This document shows, one piece after another, positions 33,951 through 42,349 of a DNA stretch of 64,000 bases. Source of the stretch: SSSZ01 sp036732025. Lineage in GTDB: Bacteria > Pseudomonadota > Gammaproteobacteria > Burkholderiales > Rhodocyclaceae. Both the position numbers and the translations under genes were made by a program. The notes under the pieces are model-generated. The model was not told the DNA's origin. It made no database searches and saw nothing but the letters and a program-made list of their open reading frames with translations. Numbering within the stretch: the stretch's first letter is position 1; each line of letters begins with the position of its first letter. Location: positions 1-64,000 of the forward strand of contig DAINDE010000002.1 in NCBI GenBank assembly GCA_036732025.1, in the 5' to 3' direction.

Positions 33951-34508
33951 GTGCACATTCAATCAATGTGCGCTGACTCGCATTGCATTTTAACTCACTA
34001 TGTAGTGACAAAGCCCCGCAGGGCCGCCGGAGGCAACCTTCCGGTTTGGGATGCTCGGGCGTAGCCCGACGTCACTAACCCGACAAGCCGCCGTAGGGCC
34101 GAAGGCCCGGAGGGGAAAGGCACGTCAGGCTCCATTGTTGACACGGCGTGGCTTGGAAATGTTTCTTCGTTGGCTTGCCTCAACCACAGAGGTAAGTCAT
34201 TACAAGAGGGCTGTTTGGTCAGCTTGGCCGTTAAGGCGGATGTATGCGCTAAGGCTCCCAAGAATGTGCACTGGTCAATTCCTTCTTCGTGCAATAGTTG
34301 GTGAGTTTGGCCGGGCCAAACCTTTCTTAATGCTAGCGTTCAATGCGCTTCATTATGACTTGACAAAGTCAATATTCCCTGCGAAACCAAAGACTTAGCG
34401 TATTTTGGTGTGTTACGCTATCTGTTGTATCAATACAGGGAAGGGTCACACTAAGCATGAAAATTGACTACCAACGTCGGCTAAACAACGTGCTGCCCGA
34501 GGAGCGGC
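33951..34508. other. Non-coding left-end region before the recombinase operon
   Basis: No convincing gene in 550 bp. It holds a short inverted repeat GCACATT (33953-33959) / AATGTGC (33965-33971), the nested hairpin cluster at 34003-34110, and then ~300 bp of unstructured sequence of mixed composition. Just before the first recombinase gene there is an inverted repeat TGTAT-CA-ATACA (34426-34437), a possible operator, and GAGGAG (34499-34504) as ribosome site for the GTG start at 34509. Confidence 0.6.
34003..34110. ncRNA. Candidate structured RNA or folded DNA element at the island end
   Basis: A closing stem TAGTGAC (34003-34009) / GTCACTA (34071-34077) encloses three hairpins: GCCC-CGCA-GGGC (34013-34024), CCGGAGG-CAA-CCTTCCGG (34027-34044, one bulge) and TCGGGC-GTA-GCCCGA (34055-34069). 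A fourth hairpin GGGCC-GAA-GGCCC (34096-34108) follows. Such a compact multibranch fold is not expected by chance. It could be a small RNA or a single-stranded DNA recombination substrate; no known family is recognised and the strand is unclear. Confidence 0.4.
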
Positions 34509-35855
34509 GTGCTGCGGCTGAACAAGCGCATTATTACTGCGGCAGCAGACACCGAGCACCGGCCGGGCATGGAGCGATTTTCTGGTCAGTACGAAGTCAC
34601 CAATGGTGAGAACGTGACGACACGGCTAATCGGTGCGGAGGCGATGCTTGTCACGGTGAAGGCAGCTGACATCGCTAGTTCTATCGAAATTCTCTCCGAA
34701 GGGGTGATGCTCGAGCTATCAATGAAAGTCTCTGACCAGCCCATCTTGAGTGTGGTGGATGCAAATGGTGCCGTTGTCAGAAGTGCGCATGCTTGGCTGC
34801 GCAGCCTCCGGAAGCAGGTAAATCTTGGCCTCAGCCCAAATACGCCTGAGCAATACGGAAGAACGATTTCCTATCTTTGCCGCTGGCTAGAAAAGAAGCC
34901 GCCTTATCCGGACCTGACGCTTGAAGAAAATATCGCGTTGCTCAGCCGTGAGGATGTGACAGATTGGCTTCACGACATGAAGCTGGCTGGAGCGGCAAGC
35001 CCGAAAACCAGACACTTTAGAGAGGTTGCTCTCAAGCAATTCCTGGACTGGCTAACGACCATAGAGGGGGGGCAGATTAGAGACCTCCTCAATTCCCCTT
35101 GGGGGAGAGATAACACACTCCCGTATATCTCAGCGACACCGAACGCACGAACGCCAAAATATATTCCGCCGGAAGTAGTAACTGAAGTGCTCAGGGGAAT
35201 GCATAACGAATGTGAGCGGTGCATGTTTCACGCTCAATACGATATGGGGTTAAGAATCAAAGAACTTGTTAACCTTAGACGTGGCGATGTTCCCGATGAG
35301 CGGCACTACGATGCCAATCTCGAATTTATACCAATATGCATCAATGGGGTTAAGGGGCGCGGGGGTCAGATAAAAGAGCGAATAACGCTTATATCTCGTG
35401 CGGTTCTGAAAAGGATAAAGCGCTATCACAGTAGCCGGGAGTACCAGCTGGCTGCCGATTGGGATATTAACGACCCTGATAAGCCTGCATTTCTAACTGT
35501 TAATCAACGGAAATGGAGCATACGAAATGCCTCTAAGCAATTGAAAAAATCGGTTAGGCGCAAGGGCTTGCCAGAGGGTATAAAGACTCATTGGCTTAGG
35601 CATGGAACCGCTTATTCGGTATTGCGTTCAGATATGGGCAAAGACTATCAAGACAAAATGCTTATGATTCAACAGATGCTTGGTCATAAGAACCTAAGTA
35701 CAACGGAGATTTATACCCAAATACCTCCTACGTTGCTGCAGAAATTAACACGGGCAGGTAGGCAAATGAATCGTTTGGGTGAGGCGGAGCTAATTCGTGA
35801 AAAATCGTACCTAGGGCCTCTGCAACATACGGAAAAGCGTGGGCACCGTGAGTAA
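34509..35855 (+). CDS. Tyrosine recombinase 1 of the island (TnpA-like)
   Basis: A 448-residue phage-integrase-family recombinase. Residues ~95-190 form the SAM-like core-binding domain (WLRSLRKQVNLGLSPNTPEQ). The catalytic domain (~215-440) keeps the full set: Arg249 in DMGLRIKELVNL, His361 and Arg364 in HWLRHGTAYS, His393 in LGHKNLSTTEIYTQI and nucleophile Tyr402. It should be competent to cut and rejoin DNA at the island ends. The start is GTG at 34509, with GAGGAG 4 bp before it; ATG at 34569 is an alternative. A possible 50-codon ORF (34457-34609) overlaps the start in another frame. First gene of a five-gene operon. Low GC compared with the host. Confidence 0.9.
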   Translation: MLRLNKRIITAAADTEHRPGMERFSGQYEVTNGENVTTRLIGAEAMLVTVKAADIASSIEILSEGVMLELSMKVSDQPILSVVDANGAVVRSAHAWLRSLRKQVNLGLSPNTPEQYGRTISYLCRWLEKKPPYPDLTLEENIALLSREDVTDWLHDMKLAGAASPKTRHFREVALKQFLDWLTTIEGGQIRDLLNSPWGRDNTLPYISATPNARTPKYIPPEVVTEVLRGMHNECERCMFHAQYDMGLRIKELVNLRRGDVPDERHYDANLEFIPICINGVKGRGGQIKERITLISRAVLKRIKRYHSSREYQLAADWDINDPDKPAFLTVNQRKWSIRNASKQLKKSVRRKGLPEGIKTHWLRHGTAYSVLRSDMGKDYQDKMLMIQQMLGHKNLSTTEIYTQIPPTLLQKLTRAGRQMNRLGEAELIREKSYLGPLQHTEKRGHRE

Positions 35856-38277
35856 GAACGTGGTTAGGTTGTATAAGCCACCGAAGCCAACACTTGAGGA
35901 CCCAGATGCGCAAATTAAGTGGATGTTCTTTCAGATTGAGTCCGAGTTTGAGGAGCGATACCGAGCAAGGATTCGGTATGCCAAAAACAAATATATTGAA
36001 TTTATCGAGCAAACAAATTCATATTATTCTGAGCTAGAGCACAACCGACGCTTCTATTTGGAAAAATACTGGGAAGCGGATGCTCTATATCGCTTTTATA
36101 GTTGGCTGTCGGTTCAAGACTTGAAAAGTAAGACACGTTACGGTCTGTATAGCACTGTACGAAAAGTGATGGACGTGGCCTACGCGCTTCGAATAATCGA
36201 CACAATCGTATATCGCGTCCCGATATTCAAGGGTGTTCCTGAGACAAAGCAGCGGTCAGCATACGCAAAACGAGAGCAAGAGATTATCAATGCGGCAGTG
36301 GGCAAGTGGATTGGCCTCGTGAATAGCGTGCTTTGTGGATACATTCCAACCGGGGAGGGCATACCCTATCGTCGTAAGGACTACCTTTCCAAAATTGTCG
36401 TCGACAACAGTAGCTACAGAATCCGCGAAGCTTCCAAGGTCTTTGGTATCAAACATGGCGCTATAACTAATCGGCTAAAACAAGGATGGACGCCAAGGCA
36501 GGCGGTGGGGCTTGACCCTTCACCGCATGCGCCTAAGTTGAATTGGGTCCTAGATGGGGTTGCCTATAAGACAGTTGAGGCAGTTGCAAAAAAATTTGGC
36601 ATTTCGATGAGCGTTGTACATTATCGCGCCTCAAAAGGCTGGAGCCCTGAACAGATAGTAGGCTTAATGGCACAACCTGAAAAAGATTTTTCGAAAGTTA
36701 CTGGAAAACCTACTCAGATTACTATCGACGACATCCCATTCAAGAGCGTAAAAGATGCATGTCGGCATTTCGGCGTAAATTACAAGGTGGCGACGCGTCG
36801 CACGTGGTCGGGGTGGACTCCGAGAGAAGCGCTTGGTTTGGATTTGCGTGAGCAGCCCGGAACCAAGATAGTAGTGGAGAATGTTAAATACAACAGTATT
36901 TCTGCTGCAGCTAAAGCATATCGAGTCAGCGCGAGTAGTGTTGCTCTGCGCTTGAAAAAGGGATTTTCCCCCGAGCAGGCTGTTGGCATCGAACCGATTT
37001 TGGTCTCGCCCAGTGACGACCGCGCGCTACTTTGGATGTTCGAGAATATCTACAAATGCGATGCGTATGCAATGCGTGAGGATTTCTACAATCGTCGGCA
37101 TCAAGTTTCCATTATATGTTCAGATAAAAGACTGCTAAAACTGTTCGCCCGTTGGGGGGTATGGCCGTACATAGATGACCGACTGGTGCTGCCTCTCGCA
37201 CTCGAGATGGCTATGTTAACTGGCCTGAACGTCGAATCCCTGAAATTGCTTGAGATTGATTCGCTTCAGTTGGAGCATCGGTTAACCGGGCAACCAGTCA
37301 TCGTTTTCAACAAAAAGCGCTCTGGAAGCTCAACCCGTTCAGAAGATAGAGAACTGCATCTTCCGGTGCTGGAGTTGGAAGAGCTATTTATTGCCGATTC
37401 GGCTGTGGACAGGGTCGTCAGATTATGGGGCCTAGTGCTTGCAATTACTTCAAAGATAAGAGGAGAAGCCCCGATTGAATTATCCAGCCGCCTTTTCATC
37501 TTTGAAGATGTTGAGCATTCACGGAAGCAGGGAAAGCGGATGATTGTCCCTATCGACCCTAAAGGCAAAATGTCCACATGGTATAGGCGTTTCTGTAGAG
37601 AAGAAGGGCTCTTTGATGTCTTCGGCGCCGACTTCAATTTTAATATGTCACGATGCCGTCCAACCTTGGCAACCAACATGGTTTTGTCCGGTGCGGAAAT
37701 CTTTCAGGTACAAGCTGTGTTAGGGCATGCGAGCATCCAGACTACAGCGCTCTATCTGGATACACATCAACTAAGACCTGCGTTTAACAAAACCGTTTCG
37801 GAAGCCCTGGAATGTATTTCACGCCGTTCTCGAGAACTGCGGCAGGATGCTGTTATAGCTCAACCTATATTAGCGTTGGTAGAAGAGTGTGATAAGCAGG
37901 GTTTTCATGAAACGCTCTCTGGTTGCGGATGCGTGAATCCATACCGGCCCAGTGACAATGTACGAGCCGTGACGAAGCTGCAAGATGGGGCTGTCTGCAA
38001 ATATTGGAATATGTGTTTGCTCTGTGATAATGCGGTTATCACGGAAAGCTCACTACCCAAGCTTGTTTTGTATCGCAACCGCGTTGCCGCAGCCGTGCAG
38101 GAAGATTCACCTTCGATTAGAGCCAGAAAAAAACTCTATCAAGATGTGCTCAAGCTGATTGACGGCATTTTGGAAAGCGATGTGATATTTCCGGCGTCGA
38201 TAATCGAGTCCGCCAAGTGTCTTGCAGCTAGGATGGATGACTTGCTAGTTGACCAACTTGTCTATCAGGGGATTTGA
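35839..38277 (+). CDS. Tyrosine recombinase 2 of the island with four internal HTH-like repeats (TnpB-like)
   Basis: An unusually long (812-residue) recombinase-like protein. Residues ~187-386 hold four tandem modules of ~50 residues, each ending G-W/F-[ST]-P-[RE]-[QE]-[AI]-[VL]-G, e.g. IREASKVFGIKHGAITNRLK, TVEAVAKKFGISMSVVHYRA, SVKDACRHFGVNYKVATRRT and SISAAAKAYRVSASSVALRL: NUMOD-like helix-turn-helix repeats. The C-terminal part keeps VLGHASIQTTALYLDTHQL with the Tyr, but Arg I is replaced (TGLNVESL) and HxxR has become SxxR (MSRCRPTLATN). A Cys-rich end (GCGCVNPYRPSDN, CKYWNMCLLCDN) could bind zinc. GTG at 35839 or 35848 overlaps the previous gene. Confidence 0.85.
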   Translation: MGTVSKNVVRLYKPPKPTLEDPDAQIKWMFFQIESEFEERYRARIRYAKNKYIEFIEQTNSYYSELEHNRRFYLEKYWEADALYRFYSWLSVQDLKSKTRYGLYSTVRKVMDVAYALRIIDTIVYRVPIFKGVPETKQRSAYAKREQEIINAAVGKWIGLVNSVLCGYIPTGEGIPYRRKDYLSKIVVDNSSYRIREASKVFGIKHGAITNRLKQGWTPRQAVGLDPSPHAPKLNWVLDGVAYKTVEAVAKKFGISMSVVHYRASKGWSPEQIVGLMAQPEKDFSKVTGKPTQITIDDIPFKSVKDACRHFGVNYKVATRRTWSGWTPREALGLDLREQPGTKIVVENVKYNSISAAAKAYRVSASSVALRLKKGFSPEQAVGIEPILVSPSDDRALLWMFENIYKCDAYAMREDFYNRRHQVSIICSDKRLLKLFARWGVWPYIDDRLVLPLALEMAMLTGLNVESLKLLEIDSLQLEHRLTGQPVIVFNKKRSGSSTRSEDRELHLPVLELEELFIADSAVDRVVRLWGLVLAITSKIRGEAPIELSSRLFIFEDVEHSRKQGKRMIVPIDPKGKMSTWYRRFCREEGLFDVFGADFNFNMSRCRPTLATNMVLSGAEIFQVQAVLGHASIQTTALYLDTHQLRPAFNKTVSEALECISRRSRELRQDAVIAQPILALVEECDKQGFHETLSGCGCVNPYRPSDNVRAVTKLQDGAVCKYWNMCLLCDNAVITESSLPKLVLYRNRVAAAVQEDSPSIRARKKLYQDVLKLIDGILESDVIFPASIIESAKCLAARMDDLLVDQLVYQGI

Positions 38278-38279
38278 CC

Positions 38280-40193
38280 ATGGGGTGGACAAGTTCACTT
38301 CCTTCTGTCAATGAGATTATCGCGGGTCGAGTGGTATTTAGGCCAGATATGCCAATTTGGTTTGGCACTTATGGCGCGGATATTTGGCCATTCGTCGCTC
38401 CTTCGTCACCTCTACGTGGGGGGCCGTGTTCGTCCGCTATCGTATGGCTGGATTATATCAAAGGCCGTGGGGCAACTTTACGTCACCCGAATTCTTTCTC
38501 GAAGGCAAAATATGTGTATTGCCTCACTTCTGCAATTATTGCGGACCTAAAGGTTGCGGCAGTAATTCATGGGTTTTTTCCAAAGTTGGTTAAAGACGCT
38601 CGAAACTCGAAGGGGCAGCTTGACCCCAAGACTGTTAAAGCCCGGATTGATGAATTGGCAAAGGTTTTTTCGTTGGTAATTATCAAGGGGTATAACGAAT
38701 ACGGGATTGTGATTTCAAAGCTAAGCGAAATTTCCTTTGCGTTGCTAAAGGAGGTAATCGCTGAATATCCTGGTAGAGGTGACCATCTCAAGAGAGCGCT
38801 TAAGTTAATTTCTGCCCCCCTGGTGCAAAAAAACCTCAGCGCGCCGCTGCAATGGGGATTGCTCGATATTACTAACCCCAGCATGGTATGGCCCGACTCG
38901 CCGGATGAAGGCGGCATTGAAACGCTACCTGACTCCCTGTTTCTGTTCTGCCTTGACTACTGCATGCGTGCGATTAGTAGGTTCAAGTGGGTACTTGAGT
39001 TGGAGATACATGACACCGAGTGTCGTGCGTTATCCCACCGAGATGACGAAACCACACGCCGCAGGCTTCGCAAGGCGTTCGAGGCCTATTACAGCGAAAA
39101 GGCCGAAGGCGTTTGTGGGCCCGGATTTTGCGAGCGGCATGGTGTGCCAGCAACAGAAATTACGAAGCTGATTCGTGATGCCCATGTTTCAGCCTTGCTT
39201 TTGGTGCTTTTGTTTACCGGCATGCGTTCTTCAGAAACTCCCTTCCTCGTGCAGGGCTGCCTGACCTACGAGCACGGCTATTGGTTTCTAAAGTCCAAGG
39301 TAGTTAAAGGACAACCCAAAGATGCGCCTGTCAGCGAAGGCTGGTTGGCTATCGACCTGACTCGTGACGCATATGAGATTTTGGACTTTTTCTGCCAATT
39401 GACGGGGAATCCATTTTTGTTTTCGTCGCCCTTTCCAGGGTTCGTTCGTGAAAATAAGGGCTACAGTAGTGATGGGACACTCAATACCAAGTTTTCGAGG
39501 TGGATTAAGCGCATTGATGTCGATGGACTTTTCTCCGAGTGGAATTTTTCCATTCATCAATGTCGGGAGACACTTGTATATCAATTGGCAAAGCAGCAGG
39601 TGGGGCTTCCTTTCATCAGCATGCAACTGAAGCATTTTCAAAGCCAGTTCAATCGCATGCCGAATGCTGTGTCTGCTGGATATGGGCAGTATCGGGCTCA
39701 GTTGATGACAAGCGTTGCTAACCGAATCGCGGATGCCCAAGAATCGGCGCTCTTGGATGTGTACGGTGAGGATGCGAAATTTGCCGGTGGTGGAGGCGCC
39801 AAGCACAAGGCGCGCATTGACGCTTTTTTCTCTGGCCTTAGCTTGTTTGGGGAAAAGCGTGTGCAGTACATCAAAACAATGGCGCGGCGCGGCGTGAAGC
39901 TCATGCCGACAAGCATTGGAAGTTGTACGAAGAATTTCATCACGCCAAGTTCCGACCCACCGCCACCGTGTTACGGCGACTATCAGTGCGACCCCGATTG
40001 TCATAGCCATGTCATTACCGGGCGTTGTGCCACTGCCCTGATAGCACGTAGACAGCACGCGCTATCCGAGGCTGAAAAGGAGGTCAATCCAGACTATAAG
40101 GTTCTATGGATTGGGTTGGCTCATAGACTTGATGCCCACATCAACAAGTTGGAACAGGATAGTGCATGTCTGACAATCGCCCCGCTGAACTGA
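38280..40193 (+). CDS. Tyrosine recombinase 3 of the island
   Basis: A 637-residue recombinase-like protein. The catalytic Arg is in LFTGMRSSETPFLVQG (~residue 316), HxxR in FSIHQCRETLVYQLA (~425-428), a His-containing QLKHFQSQF, and a Tyr candidate in AVSAGYGQYRAQL (~468), so the core is more complete than in recombinase 2. The C-terminal ~60 residues are rich in Cys and His (CYGDYQCDPDCHSHVITGRC), probably a zinc-binding tail like that of large Tn554 TnpB-type proteins. ATG at 38280 lies 2 bp after the previous stop; TTG at 38274 would overlap it. Overlaps the following gene by 28 bp. Confidence 0.85.
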   Translation: MGWTSSLPSVNEIIAGRVVFRPDMPIWFGTYGADIWPFVAPSSPLRGGPCSSAIVWLDYIKGRGATLRHPNSFSKAKYVYCLTSAIIADLKVAAVIHGFFPKLVKDARNSKGQLDPKTVKARIDELAKVFSLVIIKGYNEYGIVISKLSEISFALLKEVIAEYPGRGDHLKRALKLISAPLVQKNLSAPLQWGLLDITNPSMVWPDSPDEGGIETLPDSLFLFCLDYCMRAISRFKWVLELEIHDTECRALSHRDDETTRRRLRKAFEAYYSEKAEGVCGPGFCERHGVPATEITKLIRDAHVSALLLVLLFTGMRSSETPFLVQGCLTYEHGYWFLKSKVVKGQPKDAPVSEGWLAIDLTRDAYEILDFFCQLTGNPFLFSSPFPGFVRENKGYSSDGTLNTKFSRWIKRIDVDGLFSEWNFSIHQCRETLVYQLAKQQVGLPFISMQLKHFQSQFNRMPNAVSAGYGQYRAQLMTSVANRIADAQESALLDVYGEDAKFAGGGGAKHKARIDAFFSGLSLFGEKRVQYIKTMARRGVKLMPTSIGSCTKNFITPSSDPPPPCYGDYQCDPDCHSHVITGRCATALIARRQHALSEAEKEVNPDYKVLWIGLAHRLDAHINKLEQDSACLTIAPLN

Positions 40194-40642
40194 ACACCTA
40201 TCTCGAAGCTACGGCAGAGAAAAACGACGCATTGATTGTTGACGCACTTGGCAAACTTGAGGACCCCACGAAGCGTGGGAAGCTCAAAATTACGGTGGCG
40301 TCTGTATGCAAATTGACAGGACTGTCTAGGAATACTGTGCGGAACCGCCTGTGGGCACTAGACCGCTTGAAAGCGCTCAAGCTGAAGCTTAAGAATGTGC
40401 AGCAGGCGCCGGCTTCGGGTGCCGCAGAGGGCCTCAGCGAGGGTGCTATACTTGATGAGCTGAGAAGAAGGGTTAAACGCGCCCTTGAGCAGAATGCTTT
40501 GCTTTTCGAGGAAATTTCGTCTTTGCATTCCATCATTGAGAACAAAGATAAAGTGATTGCAACCTTGAAAGCTCGAAAGTCTGCATCTGTCGTATCGCTA
40601 CCTCGCCGCCTCGAAATTTCCAAACCGGATTTGAACAAATGA
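40166..40642 (+). CDS. Small HTH and coiled-coil accessory protein of the recombinase operon (TnpC-like)
   Basis: A 158-residue protein. Residues ~40-75 contain a helix-turn-helix (ITVASVCKLTGLSRNTVRNR) and residues ~90-135 a predicted coiled coil (GAILDELRRRVKRALEQNAL, LHSIIENKDKVIATLKARK). Size, layout and place after the large recombinases match the TnpC role in Tn554, where the small third protein affects orientation and frequency of transposition. It overlaps recombinase 3 by 28 bp, and its stop overlaps the thyA ATG. Function is inferred from context only. Confidence 0.7.
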   Translation: MSDNRPAELNTYLEATAEKNDALIVDALGKLEDPTKRGKLKITVASVCKLTGLSRNTVRNRLWALDRLKALKLKLKNVQQAPASGAAEGLSEGAILDELRRRVKRALEQNALLFEEISSLHSIIENKDKVIATLKARKSASVVSLPRRLEISKPDLNK

Positions 40643-41472
40643 AGCAGTATCATGAACTTCTCAGAGACATCCTTGAAAACGGCGTAGTCAAAGGCGACCG
40701 AACGGGGACCGGCACAACGTCGGTATTTGGTCGGCAGATTCGGCATGACCTATCAAAGGGCTTTCCGCTTCTAACAACGAAAAAGCTTCATTTCAAAAGC
40801 ATCGCCAACGAACTGATTTGGTTCCTTAACGGCAACACCAATATCCGCTGGCTAAATGAACACGGAGTCTCCATTTGGAACGAGTGGGCTACCGAAGATG
40901 GCGAGCTGGGACCAATTTACGGGAAGCAGTGGACTGCGTGGCCGACCAAAGATGGCGGAGCCATCAACCAAGTCGATTACGTGGTCAACACGTTGCGAAC
41001 TAACCCGAACAGCAGGCGCATCCTGTTCCACGGGTGGAACCCAGAGTACCTCCCTGATGAGTCCCAAAGTCCTCAGGAGAACGTCAGAGAAGGGAGGATG
41101 GCGCTTCCTCCATGTCATCTGCTTTATCAGTTTTACGTGGCGAATGGGAAGTTGTCATCTCAGCTGTATATCAGGAGTTCGGACAGCTTCCTCGGGCTCC
41201 CCTATAACATTGCCTCACTGGCGTTGCTGACGCATATGCTTGCTCAGCAATGTGATTTGGTTCCGCATGAGATTGTCGTCAGCATCGGTGACCTGCATGC
41301 CTATGCGAACCATATGACGCAAATTCAGACCCAGTTGGCTCGTGATATACGAGAGTTGCCTCAGTTGGTCATCAAGAGGAAGCCCGAGTCAATTTACGGA
41401 TACCAGTTCGAGGATTTTGAAATTGTCGGATACGACCCCCATCCGTCTATCGCGGCACCAATCGCGGTGTGA
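40639..41472 (+). CDS. thyA: Thymidylate synthase carried by the island
   Basis: A complete 277-residue ThyA that methylates dUMP to dTMP using methylene-tetrahydrofolate. Motifs: GDRTGTGTTSVFGRQIRHDL, IANELIWFLNGNTNIRWLNE, catalytic Cys in MALPPCHLLYQFYV, SSDSFLGLPYNIASLALLTH, VSIGDLHAYANHMTQI and the C-terminal GYDPHPSIAAPIAV. It is ~13 residues longer than the 264-residue type because of an insertion before the catalytic Cys. ATGA overlap with the small recombinase-operon gene couples its translation. It is not the moved host copy: sequence and GC content differ from the host remnant at 33.7 kb. A weak ATGCGC/GCGCAT hairpin (41485-41507) separates it from the convergent defence operon. Confidence 0.95.
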   Translation: MKQYHELLRDILENGVVKGDRTGTGTTSVFGRQIRHDLSKGFPLLTTKKLHFKSIANELIWFLNGNTNIRWLNEHGVSIWNEWATEDGELGPIYGKQWTAWPTKDGGAINQVDYVVNTLRTNPNSRRILFHGWNPEYLPDESQSPQENVREGRMALPPCHLLYQFYVANGKLSSQLYIRSSDSFLGLPYNIASLALLTHMLAQQCDLVPHEIVVSIGDLHAYANHMTQIQTQLARDIRELPQLVIKRKPESIYGYQFEDFEIVGYDPHPSIAAPIAV

Positions 41473-41518
41473 TTCCTGAGCAGGATGCGCGTCGCAAAGA
41501 AGCGCATTGCTGTACCTG

Positions 41519-42340
41519 TTACAACTGGCGGACCTCAATTAAGACGCGATAGCCTACGGTGCCTGCCACCGCAAGCATTACGATAAGGCCGAGCAACCAG
41601 GCGTACTTATTGAACAGAGCTTGAACAAACCACCGACCGGGATTCGCCTCCGCCAGCTTGTATCGTTTTGCCCAATTATCCCTAGCTCGGATGGTGTCCT
41701 CGAGCGTTGTGGCAACGCTGTCAGCCTGTTCGAGTAGTTGGGCCAAATAGTTGAAGACCTCAATTTCGACGATGTTTTCTTTCCATGTGTCTACCTGGGT
41801 TAGTGCAGCGGCCTTCATCGGCTTCGAGACACCCGCCTCCTTAGCATTGGGGTCTGAGTAGTCGAACTCAATTTGAAATTGCTCATAGAACCGGTTGCGA
41901 CGTCCTTTGTGAAACTCTTCGTTATCGTGGGCCTGGTTCGTTAGAAGGTGAATAGGGCTTACATCGGCGCCTGGCCATTGCTTTGCCCAACCTACAATCT
42001 CATTCATCAGGTAGGTTCCGATGCGACTGCCCCGAATATTGGACGGGTCCAGGAAGACTGCACGTCCACCACTTAGGGGTGCGGTCAATACTACGTCACC
42101 ACCCGTGCGGCTTTGCCGATAGCTGGCCACAAAACTGTGCTTGATTGCACTGCGAAGCCGTCTCGGTGCCAACACCTGATAGTGAATCCGGATTTCCGCT
42201 GCGTGGACAGCACTGTTGTAGTTGTTGTAATACTCTTCTGCCGTGATGAGCACGAGGAGTGGCTCTTTCGTCACCGAGTAAGAGGTCTGCTGCACGTTCA
42301 GCAGCTTCATGTAGCTTCTATTTTTTGCAGTCTGTTCCAT
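41519..42340 (-). CDS. Membrane-anchored GNAT-like protein at the end of the defence operon
   Basis: A 273-residue protein. Residues ~85-170 look like a GNAT acetyltransferase core: VFLDPSNIRGSRIGTYLMNE, with R-G-S-R-I-G in the acetyl-CoA loop position, then IHLLTNQAHDN and RRNRFYEQFQIEFDYSD. A helical stretch (~185-235, NIVEIEVFNYLAQLLEQADS) follows, and one C-terminal TM span (YAWLLGLIVMLAVAGTVGYR). So the enzyme-like part would face the cytoplasm, tethered to the membrane. It follows the HNH gene by 9 bp. Some DRT type 1 loci have a membrane accessory gene; whether this is the counterpart is unknown. GNAT assignment is tentative. Confidence 0.6.
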   Translation of the reverse strand: MEQTAKNRSYMKLLNVQQTSYSVTKEPLLVLITAEEYYNNYNSAVHAAEIRIHYQVLAPRRLRSAIKHSFVASYRQSRTGGDVVLTAPLSGGRAVFLDPSNIRGSRIGTYLMNEIVGWAKQWPGADVSPIHLLTNQAHDNEEFHKGRRNRFYEQFQIEFDYSDPNAKEAGVSKPMKAAALTQVDTWKENIVEIEVFNYLAQLLEQADSVATTLEDTIRARDNWAKRYKLAEANPGRWFVQALFNKYAWLLGLIVMLAVAGTVGYRVLIEVRQL

Positions 42341-42349
42341 CTGCGATAC

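Noticed and set aside
33998..34294. A 98-codon minus-strand frame over the hairpin cluster
   Set aside because: It reads through strongly structured DNA, has no ribosome site and no similarity I recognise; the hairpins explain the region better.
34457..34609. A 50-codon frame starting MKIDYQRRLNN just before and over the start of recombinase 1
   Set aside because: Possible leader peptide, but no ribosome site at proper distance, no recognisable family, and it overlaps the better supported GTG start in another frame.
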